Under the pieces are notes generated by a model, which did no database searches, had not been told where the DNA came from, and saw only the letters and a program-made list of their open reading frames with translations. A stretch of DNA of 6,260 nt, taken from Clostridiales bacterium. Its GTDB lineage: Bacteria; Bacillota_A; Clostridia; Lachnospirales; Bianqueaceae. Location: positions 1-6,260 of the forward strand of contig JAHZBS010000141.1 of NCBI GenBank assembly GCA_019423265.1, in the 5' to 3' direction. The position numbers and the translations under genes were made by a program. This document shows, piece by piece, positions 1-5,295 of this stretch. Within the stretch, counting starts at the first letter, position 1, and every line of letters starts with the position of its first letter.

Positions 1-636
1 TTTGTTAAGTCTATCGGGACGACGGAGGTGATCCGCGCGCTGACGGACGCTTACGGCGTGGAGCTGCGGGAGGGGCTGACCGGGTTCAAATATATCGGCC
101 AGCAGATATTGGAAGCGGAGAAGGCTGGCAGGGGAACCTACCTCTTCGGATTTGAGGAGAGCTTTGGATATCTCAGCGGAACTTATGCCAGGGATAAGGA
201 TGCGGTGAGCGCATCCCTTCTGGTCTGTGAGATGGCGGCGGTCTACAAAGCCAAGAATCAGACTCTGCTGGACGCTCTGCATGAGCTGTATGAGAGGTAC
301 GGATATTATAAGGAGACGCTGGTGTCCTTTACCTTTGAGGGGATCGAGGGCATTGCCAAAATGAATTCCCTCATGGAGGAACTGCGCCAGCACCCACAGG
401 CGTCCTACGGCGGACTTAAGGTTCTGGAGTGCAAGGATTATGCGGCCGGGCTGGATGGCCTTCCGCCGTCCAACGTCCTTCGCTTTACACTGGAAAATAA
501 CAGCTGGTTCTGTGCCCGTCCCTCCGGGACAGAGCCGAAGATTAAATTTTATTTCGGCGTCAAAGGCGAAAGCCAAGCCGATGCGGATGCTGTCGTAGAG
601 CGGCTTCAGAGCGATGTGACAAAGACCATCAAGTAA
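1..636 (+). CDS. pgcA: Phosphoglucomutase/phosphomannomutase family protein, C-terminal part (5' truncated by window)
   Basis: This is the last 211 codons of an alpha-D-phosphohexomutase, open from base 1 to the TAA at 634-636. The family interconverts hexose 1-phosphate and 6-phosphate in the cytosol, feeding UDP-glucose, cell-wall and glycolipid synthesis. Seen here: the LTGFKYIG segment (visible residues 26-33), the sugar-binding loop GFEESFGYL (50-58) in domain 3, and the phosphate-binding loop RPSGTEPK (173-180) in domain 4. The GFEES and RPSGTEPKIKFY forms point to the roughly 570-residue PgcA/PGM2-like branch rather than GlmM or the shorter PMM/PGM. The active-site serine and metal-binding loop would lie upstream of the window. 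An internal GTG at 28 is in frame but is not the start, because the family pattern continues before it (FVKSIGTTE). No U-rich terminator follows. The substrate (glucose or mannose) cannot be settled from this fragment, and the symbol is by similarity. Confidence 0.9.
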   Translation, partial: FVKSIGTTEVIRALTDAYGVELREGLTGFKYIGQQILEAEKAGRGTYLFGFEESFGYLSGTYARDKDAVSASLLVCEMAAVYKAKNQTLLDALHELYERYGYYKETLVSFTFEGIEGIAKMNSLMEELRQHPQASYGGLKVLECKDYAAGLDGLPPSNVLRFTLENNSWFCARPSGTEPKIKFYFGVKGESQADADAVVERLQSDVTKTIK

Positions 637-640
637 GCGG

Positions 641-669
641 AACGCTTGCCCCCTTCTATGCATAGGATA
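641..669 (+). promoter_or_regulatory. Candidate sigma-K promoter of yabG
   Basis: The -10 box CATAGGATA (661-669) fits the sigma-K consensus CATANNNTA exactly. A -35 core AAC (641-643) lies upstream, with 17 nt between its AC and the -10 box. Sigma-K is the late mother-cell factor and drives yabG in Bacillus subtilis, so site and gene agree. It begins four bases after the upstream stop codon and predicts a start near 676, giving a leader of about 70 nt. The -35 box of this sigma class carries little information, so most of the weight rests on the -10 match and the context. Confidence 0.55.
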
Positions 670-686
670 CAGGTGAGGATATTCAT

Positions 687-719
687 ATCCCACTTTGTCC
701 GCCGAGGCGGATATGGGAT
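687..719 (+). other. Leader hairpin upstream of yabG
   Basis: The outer stem ATCCCA (687-692) pairs with TGGGAT (714-719). The inner stem TGTCCGC (696-702) pairs with GCGGATA (707-713) around the tetraloop CGAG (703-706). Together they give 13 base pairs (one a G-U pair) with a three-base bulge, CTT, at 693-695. No T-run follows, so it is not a standard intrinsic terminator. It ends 11 bases before the yabG ribosome-binding site (731-736). If the sigma-K site at 641-669 is right, it forms near the 5' end of the yabG mRNA and could stabilise it or act in translation. It could instead protect the 3' end of the preceding mRNA. Confidence 0.5.
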
Positions 720-744
720 CCAGTGAGCATAGGAGGGGCTTTTT

Positions 745-1644
745 ATGGTGAAAGCAGGAGATCTGGTTTGCCGCCGTTCATATGGCGGCGATTTATTATT
801 TCGGGTTGTTGAGGCGGACCGTTTTGGAAAGATTAGCCTCCGGGGAGTCAACTACCGGGTATTGGCGGATGCGCCGCAGGAGGATTTGATCCTTGTGGAC
901 GAGTTAACCATCTACCGAAGCCGCCGGGAGAATTTAAAGGAGATTGAAAAAAAGATGAAAGATCTCAGCGAGGATGCGGCGCTCCAGGGGTTGACAAATG
1001 CCAGCGGCATGGAGGAGGCGGAGATGATTCATCCTATCCGCGTGCTGCATTTAGACGGGGATGAAGAGTATCTCCGATTATGCCTACAGTATTATCAGAG
1101 CTTAGGGATGAACGCGACAGGGGCTGTCATTGAGGAGAGCCGTCAGCCGATGGAGGTATTGCGTCTGCTTTTGAAATATCGCCCAGAAATGCTAATCCTA
1201 ACCGGACATGATTCGATTTTGAGAGGCAAGGACATTATGAAACTTGAAAATTATCGGAGCTCTCGATACTTTATCGAGGCAGTCCGCCGGGCCCGGGAGT
1301 ATGAGCCGGACATGGACCAGCTCGTTATCTTTGCCGGGGCCTGTCAGAGCTTTTATGAAAAAATTTTAGAGGCGGGTGCGAATTTTGCATCCAGCCCGGG
1401 CCGCACCTTGATTCACGCCATGGACCCGGTGATTATATCACAGAAGATCGCCACGACGCCCATTGACCAGATCGTTCGCGTCAAGGACCTGCTGCGGCTT
1501 ACGTTTTCCGGAGAAAAGGGAGTCGGAGGCTATGAGACGCGGGGAAAGGGGCGCAGGGGGTACCCCAAAGGCGGCGATGCAATGTCGCGGCCGCGCCAGA
1601 TGGAAATGGCCCTTGCAAGGAAAAGACATGGAATAGGACATTAA
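745..1644 (+). CDS. yabG: Sporulation-specific cysteine protease YabG
   Basis: A 299-residue protein that matches YabG (peptidase family U57) over its length; the B. subtilis protein has about 290 residues. YabG is made in the mother cell and cleaves coat and cortex proteins after basic residues. Known targets include SpoIVA and coat proteins, and in C. difficile the germination proteins CspBA and pro-SleC. Seen here: the N-terminal GDLVCRRSYGGDLLFRV segment (residues 5-21), LHLDGDEEYL (101-110), ILTGHDS with His155 and IFAGACQSFYEKI with Cys200. The His-Cys spacing is close to that of the catalytic pair reported for B. subtilis YabG. The ATG at 745 has an AGGAGG site at 731-736, spaced 8 nt. 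The last 25 or so residues form a basic, Arg-rich tail beyond the conserved GGYETRGKGRRGYPK stretch. It precedes a PrcB-like lipoprotein and a sipL-like gene, both of coat-assembly context. Confidence 0.95.
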   Translation: MVKAGDLVCRRSYGGDLLFRVVEADRFGKISLRGVNYRVLADAPQEDLILVDELTIYRSRRENLKEIEKKMKDLSEDAALQGLTNASGMEEAEMIHPIRVLHLDGDEEYLRLCLQYYQSLGMNATGAVIEESRQPMEVLRLLLKYRPEMLILTGHDSILRGKDIMKLENYRSSRYFIEAVRRAREYEPDMDQLVIFAGACQSFYEKILEAGANFASSPGRTLIHAMDPVIISQKIATTPIDQIVRVKDLLRLTFSGEKGVGGYETRGKGRRGYPKGGDAMSRPRQMEMALARKRHGIGH

Positions 1645-1659
1645 GATGGCGCATATAGT
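1631..1659 (+). promoter_or_regulatory. Candidate sigma-E promoter of the PrcB-like lipoprotein gene
   Basis: The -35 GAATAGG (1631-1637) matches 5 of 7 positions of the sigma-E element KMATATT. It is followed by a 14-nt spacer and the -10 CATATAGT (1652-1659), which matches 7 of 8 positions of CATACANT. The -35 lies inside the last codons of yabG. The predicted start is near 1666, about 27 nt before the ATG at 1693. CATATAGTA also fits the sigma-K -10 pattern, but no AC sits at the spacing sigma-K needs, so sigma-E is preferred. Confidence 0.5.
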
Positions 1660-1692
1660 ACAGTAATCCTAGGAATGGAAGAGAGGAGCGCC

Positions 1693-2133
1693 ATGAAACG
1701 AACAAGATGGCTAACGCTTTGTATCGCTGCCATGTTGATGGTCCTATTCACGGGATGTTCATCGTCGGAGGGGACGAGTGCGGAGTATGATCCGAATATG
1801 CCCGATTTGGAATATGAGATTGCGCAGTCGAAGGACCTGCCACAGAAGGTCAATGAAAAGATCTTCAATAAACAGAAAGAACAGTTTGGGTTTACCTATC
1901 GGGATGAGGATGTGATGTACATCGTATTTGGGTTCGGGGAACAGCCGACAGGTGGGTATAGCATACAGGTTGCGGCGCTGAAGGATGGGACGGACAAGAT
2001 TATTCTGGAAGCGAACCTGCTGCCGCCGGGGAAAGAAGAGGTGATTTCACCGTCGCCCAGCTATCCTGTCATGATCCTGAAAATCCAGGACAACGATAAA
2101 GATGTTTCCTTTCGGTTAAACAAGCCGAAATAA
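1693..2133 (+). CDS. Small lipoprotein with a PrcB-C-like domain
   Basis: A 146-residue predicted lipoprotein. The start at 1693 is preferred over an in-frame ATG at 1675 because GAGGAG (1683-1688) lies just before it and the protein then opens with a classic MKRTRW basic end. A hydrophobic stretch leads to the lipobox LFTGC, with lipidated Cys22, followed by a Ser/Glu-rich tether. The C-terminal half, from about residue 72, reads MYIVFGFGEQPTGGYSIQV and then a strand pattern with NLLPPGKE and YPVMILKI. This is the pattern of the PrcB C-terminal domain (PTGGYS signature). PrcB of Treponema denticola is a lipoprotein needed for the stability of the PrtP (dentilisin) protease complex; the role in Firmicutes is not known. 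It should sit on the outer face of a membrane, plausibly the mother-cell or outer forespore membrane given its predicted sigma-E promoter. It lies 48 bases after yabG and 59 bases before the sipL-like gene. The domain call is from memory of the motif; the function is open. Confidence 0.8.
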   Translation: MKRTRWLTLCIAAMLMVLFTGCSSSEGTSAEYDPNMPDLEYEIAQSKDLPQKVNEKIFNKQKEQFGFTYRDEDVMYIVFGFGEQPTGGYSIQVAALKDGTDKIILEANLLPPGKEEVISPSPSYPVMILKIQDNDKDVSFRLNKPK

Positions 2134-2136
2134 GCA

Positions 2137-2165
2137 GAATACTTTTCCTCCGCCTATCATACAAT
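2137..2165 (+). promoter_or_regulatory. Candidate sigma-E promoter of the sipL-like gene
   Basis: The -35 GAATACT (2137-2143) matches 6 of 7 positions of KMATATT. It is followed by a 14-nt spacer and CATACAAT (2158-2165), a full match to the sigma-E -10 consensus CATACANT. It lies wholly in the gap after the lipoprotein stop (2131-2133). The predicted start is near 2172, leaving a leader of about 20 nt with GGAGG at 2181-2185. Sigma-E control is what is known for sipL in C. difficile. Confidence 0.75.
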
Positions 2166-2192
2166 GGTATAAAAAAGGCTGGAGGTTTTTTT

Positions 2193-3770
2193 ATGGCTGT
2201 GGATTTACGGAAGGAAACATATAGCGCCCTGTCCAGGCGACCTGCGCAGATCATGCAGATTCCCATCAAGGAAGATGTCATCGTCCCCGACAGCAAGCCG
2301 GACGTAGGAAGGATCCTACAGACCGGCGTGCGGTTTGCACCGGAAGAGAGTGTGCTGGAAGGACAGCGTATCCGGTTTGGAGGAAAATTGGAGTTTACGG
2401 TACTGTATCTGGGGGATGGAGATTCCTGCGAGGTACATAGTATGAAAACATCCGTCACGGTGGATGATTTTCTCAATGTGGATGGCCTGCCGCCGGAGGC
2501 GGACGGAAGAATCCGGTACGAGTTGAAAAATACCGTTGAGAATGTGCGTACGACGCTTCTCAATAGCCGAAAGCTGAATTTATCGGCGCTGTTGGAGATG
2601 GAAGCGGTCCTGACCTGGTGCCAGGATACGCCCATGGTCATGGATGTGCAGGGGATCGACGGGATTCAGATTCAGACCCATGGAATGCCCATGCGCAGGT
2701 TGGTGGCAGACAAGGATGAGAAATTCATTGTCAAAGATGAGATCAAGATTGCCAGCTCCAGTCCCAACATCGGAGAGATTCTGTGGTGGGACGCGGCCAT
2801 CAAGAATAAAGAGCAGCGCATCACAGATGACAAAGTCACATTAAAAGGGGATATCGGAATCTGTGTGCTGTACACGGGGATGGAAGGAGGCGGGCAGGTT
2901 GAATTTTTAGAGTCCATGCTTCCCTTCAACGGGATTATCGAGTGTACCGGCGTCAAACCGGAGATGGTGGCCCAGTTGAAGCTTTCCATTGTAAAATGCT
3001 TTTTGCAGATTGGCCAGGATCAGGATGGAGAGGATCGGGTGTTCGACGCAGAGATCGTCTGCCAGTGCGGTCTGAAGGTCTATGAGGAGACACAGCAGAA
3101 TGTGATTTCGGATCTGTATGCCCCTGCCTGGGATTTGGAGATTTCGAAAAAAATCTGTCCGGTTCAGCGGTTCATATTCTGCAATCAGATGAAGGCGGCG
3201 ATCACGGAAGCGCTGAGCGTGCCGGAGTCAGCGCCGGATATCTTGCAGATTTTCTACGCATCCGCCAGACCTAAGCTGGATGACTACACGATCCTGGAGG
3301 ATCAGATCCAGGTGGAGGGGGTTCTCTATGTCAAAGTCTTTTATTTGGCCGCGGACGATCACTGCCCGATTTCTTCTTTTTCGGAAATCGTGCCCTTCAG
3401 CCAGAGGATCGAGGCGCGGGGCATCCGCCCTGACCATCTGGTGGAGATTGAACCCTTCCTAGAGTCCGTCAGCGGCGCTATGCAAGGTGGCCGGGAGGTG
3501 GAAATTCGGGCGAATCTCATGCTGGATGCGTGTGTGGTGGAAGAGACGGATATCGCCCTGCTGACGGACGTATCGGCAACGCAGCGGGAAGCAGAGGCGC
3601 TGGACTCTCTTCCCTCTATGGCGGTTTATCTAGTCCAGAGGGGCGATGATCTGTGGTCGATTGCAAAGCACTACAATACCACCATGGACACGGTGGCTAA
3701 GCTCAATAATATTGATCCGCAGGGAGCCCTGAAGGAGGGGACGCCGCTGATCATGGTGAAAGAGGCCTAG
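2193..3770 (+). CDS. sipL: SipL-like SpoIVA-interacting protein: three SPOCS (DUF3794) repeats plus C-terminal LysM
   Basis: A 525-residue cytoplasmic-type protein with no signal peptide. Three repeats are visible, each opening with a P-(D/N)-I-like motif and running into a beta-rich block: PDVGRIL (36-42), PNIGEIL (191-197) and PDILQIF (348-354), so the period is about 156 residues. The blocks also share a K/Q-x-G-x-x-x-x-x-V-L/F-Y strand: FGGKLEFTVLY, LKGDIGICVLY and VEGVLYVKVFY. A LysM domain ends the protein (about 478-523: VQRGDDLWSIAKHYNTTMDT, then VAKLNNID). In C. difficile, SipL has this architecture, is made in the mother cell under sigma-E, and uses its LysM domain to bind SpoIVA and wrap it around the forespore. 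The LysM here therefore probably binds protein rather than peptidoglycan. GGAGG (2181-2185) lies 7 nt before the ATG. A consensus sigma-E promoter precedes it and a terminator follows. The neighbouring yabG encodes the protease known to process SpoIVA. Confidence 0.9.
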   Translation: MAVDLRKETYSALSRRPAQIMQIPIKEDVIVPDSKPDVGRILQTGVRFAPEESVLEGQRIRFGGKLEFTVLYLGDGDSCEVHSMKTSVTVDDFLNVDGLPPEADGRIRYELKNTVENVRTTLLNSRKLNLSALLEMEAVLTWCQDTPMVMDVQGIDGIQIQTHGMPMRRLVADKDEKFIVKDEIKIASSSPNIGEILWWDAAIKNKEQRITDDKVTLKGDIGICVLYTGMEGGGQVEFLESMLPFNGIIECTGVKPEMVAQLKLSIVKCFLQIGQDQDGEDRVFDAEIVCQCGLKVYEETQQNVISDLYAPAWDLEISKKICPVQRFIFCNQMKAAITEALSVPESAPDILQIFYASARPKLDDYTILEDQIQVEGVLYVKVFYLAADDHCPISSFSEIVPFSQRIEARGIRPDHLVEIEPFLESVSGAMQGGREVEIRANLMLDACVVEETDIALLTDVSATQREAEALDSLPSMAVYLVQRGDDLWSIAKHYNTTMDTVAKLNNIDPQGALKEGTPLIMVKEA

Positions 3771-3798
3771 GTTCAAGTTGTCCCAAATTTATGAAATC

Positions 3799-3840
3799 AA
3801 AAAATGGCACTGGAGGGGAAACCCAAAAGTGCCATTTTTT
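3799..3840. terminator. Bidirectional intrinsic terminator between sipL and nagZ
   Basis: AAAAAATGGCACT (3799-3811) pairs perfectly with AGTGCCATTTTTT (3828-3840), giving 13 base pairs with a U-run in the RNA of either strand. The 16-nt loop can fold a small inner hairpin, GGG (3815-3817) with CCC (3822-3824), closed by a GAAA tetraloop (3818-3821). It starts 28 bases after the sipL stop and ends 41 bases before the stop of the converging nagZ, so it can serve both. Confidence 0.92.
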
Positions 3841-3881
3841 GCCCTATAGAAGAGTACGTTGAAGGTTATCAAAGCGTATAA

Positions 3882-5144
3882 TTATCTGGTTAAAAACTTT
3901 TGTAGCATTCCTCTCTGTGCTTTCATCGCCAAGATTCTCTCAACGCTTTCATCGATTCTCTGCTCAGAGATATCTCCGTTCTCCACTGCATTTTGTAGAG
4001 CGGTGATAGCCTCCTGCGGATTTTCAGGGCATAATAGCATATCAACGCCAGCCAAAATCGCCTTGCAGGCAATTTCACCACTGCTGTAATACTCCGTCAT
4101 GGCATCCATCTGTAGGCCGTCTGTTATGATAACGCCGTCAAAGCCTAATTCATTGCGCAACAATTCTGTGACGATTTTATATGAAAAAGGGGCGGGTTGG
4201 TCGTCAACGTCTGATATAATCAGGTGTCCCATCATGACCATATCGCTTCCGGCATCGATTCCCGCCTTAAACGGCAACAATTCATTCTCCCGAAGCTCCT
4301 CCAGCGTCTTTGTGATATAGACGGCGCCAAAATGGGAATCGGCGGAGGTATCTCCGTGTCCGGGAAAATGTTTCAGCGCTGTCCCGATCCCTCCCGCGTG
4401 AAATCCGTGGACAGCCGAGCTGACCAGAGAAGCCGCCTGTTGAAAATCATCGCTGTAAGCCCTGTCCCCGATTACGGTGTTATCGGGGTTCGACCACACA
4501 TCCGCAACCGGAGCCATATCAAAATTAAATCCTAGGGAAGCCATATCGGAAGCTATGGTATAAGCATTCTGATATGCGGTATCCGCTCCCTGATCTTTGT
4601 AATCAAGCATAGGGCCAATGTATGTTGTTCCAACGGTGTCCATGAGCCGGTTTACCCGTCCCCCTTCTTCGTCGCAAGTGAGAATCAGCGGAATCTTGGA
4701 ATAACTCTGAATCTTGGCGAGCATGTCTTTCACCTGTGATTGGGTGACAAAGTTTTGCTTGCTGTATAAGATCCCTCCCACCGGCATGTTTTGCAGCGCC
4801 TGCATCGTGGTGTCGCCGGCAACGGTCACAGGAGATTGTCCCGTCAAACTCTCAGGGGTTACAACAAGAAGTTGGCATATTTTGTCATACAGTGACATAT
4901 CCGATACAATATGGGATACCGTATCTTGCGTGTCCATTTCAACAGATGGGGGGCTTGACGGAGCCTGTTGACTCTCGGCGGCCGGCGAAGATTCGGAATC
5001 CTGCATGGTTACATCGGAATTCAAAGCCGTAGATTCTTCTATGTCAATGGAAGAAGATTCTGATTCATTTCTCGCACATGCGGCCATAGTAAGGGAGAGT
5101 ATCACACAGAGTATAATTCCTCCACATTTTTTCAAACACAACAT
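3882..5144 (-). CDS. nagZ: Lipoprotein beta-N-acetylglucosaminidase, NagZ-like, glycoside hydrolase family 3
   Basis: A 420-residue predicted exported lipoprotein. The start at 5144 is chosen over an in-frame ATG at 5177 because AAGGAGG (complement of 5151-5157) lies just upstream and the product then begins MLCLKKCGG with a hydrophobic signal. The lipobox TMAAC gives lipidated Cys23. A Ser/Glu/Gln-rich tether (about 24-74) leads to a GH3 barrel with DEEGGRVNRL (158-167), KHFPGHGDTSADSHFG (258-273) and IITDGLQMDAM (339-349). By analogy to Bacillus NagZ, Asp342 is the nucleophile and Asp269-His271 the acid/base dyad. The enzyme removes terminal GlcNAc from muropeptides outside the membrane, in wall turnover and recycling. 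It ends shortly after the barrel, so it lacks the second C-terminal domain of B. subtilis NagZ (about 640 residues). It runs against both neighbours, and two sampled lines (45-47% GC) look AT-richer than the sampled sipL lines (55-60%). A cellobiose- or xylan-type GH3 is less likely given the KHFPGHG...DSH signature. Confidence 0.92.
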   Translation of the reverse strand: MLCLKKCGGIILCVILSLTMAACARNESESSSIDIEESTALNSDVTMQDSESSPAAESQQAPSSPPSVEMDTQDTVSHIVSDMSLYDKICQLLVVTPESLTGQSPVTVAGDTTMQALQNMPVGGILYSKQNFVTQSQVKDMLAKIQSYSKIPLILTCDEEGGRVNRLMDTVGTTYIGPMLDYKDQGADTAYQNAYTIASDMASLGFNFDMAPVADVWSNPDNTVIGDRAYSDDFQQAASLVSSAVHGFHAGGIGTALKHFPGHGDTSADSHFGAVYITKTLEELRENELLPFKAGIDAGSDMVMMGHLIISDVDDQPAPFSYKIVTELLRNELGFDGVIITDGLQMDAMTEYYSSGEIACKAILAGVDMLLCPENPQEAITALQNAVENGDISEQRIDESVERILAMKAQRGMLQKFLTR

Positions 5145-5175
5145 AGCGCTCCTCCTTTTTCCTTGTCTGTCTTCC

Positions 5176-5204
5176 ATTTTACCACAATTTCGGGAAGGTG
5201 GAAA
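5176..5204 (-). promoter_or_regulatory. Possible sigma-A promoter of nagZ
   Basis: Reading the complement, TTTCCA (5199-5204) and TAAAAT (5176-5181) are separated by 17 nt. They match 4 of 6 and 5 of 6 positions of the sigma-A boxes. The site would start transcription near 5169, about 25 nt before the ATG at 5144. No sigma-E or sigma-K pattern was seen on this strand. The -35 box is weak, so the call is tentative. Confidence 0.35.
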
Positions 5205-5226
5205 TAGGCAACCTTTAAAATACCTA

Positions 5227-5255
5227 TTGAAAAAAAGAGAGGATGCGGGTATAAT
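5227..5255 (+). promoter_or_regulatory. Sigma-A promoter of ispE
   Basis: TTGAAA (5227-5232), a 17-nt spacer and TATAAT (5250-5255) match 5 of 6 and 6 of 6 consensus positions at the ideal spacing. Start is expected near 5262, about 34 nt before the ispE ATG. This fits constant expression of an essential housekeeping gene, and it is divergent from nagZ. Confidence 0.85.
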
Positions 5256-5295
5256 AAATAGTATACAAAATACAAAGATGAGGGCGGGAGGTACG

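Noticed and set aside
687..719. Hairpin read as an intrinsic terminator of the phosphohexomutase gene
   Set aside because: No T-run follows the stem, so it is listed as a leader hairpin instead. A role in 3' end stability is not excluded.
1667..1674. TCCTAGGA palindrome before the lipoprotein gene
   Set aside because: Eight bases is too short to mean much alone, and no partner copy was seen in the other upstream regions.
1675..1692. ATG at 1675 as start of the lipoprotein
   Set aside because: It puts acidic residues before the basic signal-peptide end and lacks a good ribosome-binding site; the ATG at 1693 has both in place.
2171..2192. A-run (2171-2176) and T-run (2186-2192) resembling a terminator before sipL
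   Set aside because: The stem would be only A-T pairs, and the loop contains the sipL ribosome-binding site. It is more likely a plain leader, though weak pairing around the site is possible.
2069..2641. Long minus-strand open frame (190 codons) under the lipoprotein and sipL
   Set aside because: It lies antisense to a well-supported SPOCS repeat and the lipoprotein, has no recognisable motif, and has low-complexity Ser/Arg composition typical of a shadow frame.
5005..5295. In-frame extension of ispE upstream to 5005
   Set aside because: It has no matching homology, runs antisense through the 5' end of nagZ, and would begin upstream of the clear sigma-A promoter at 5227-5255.
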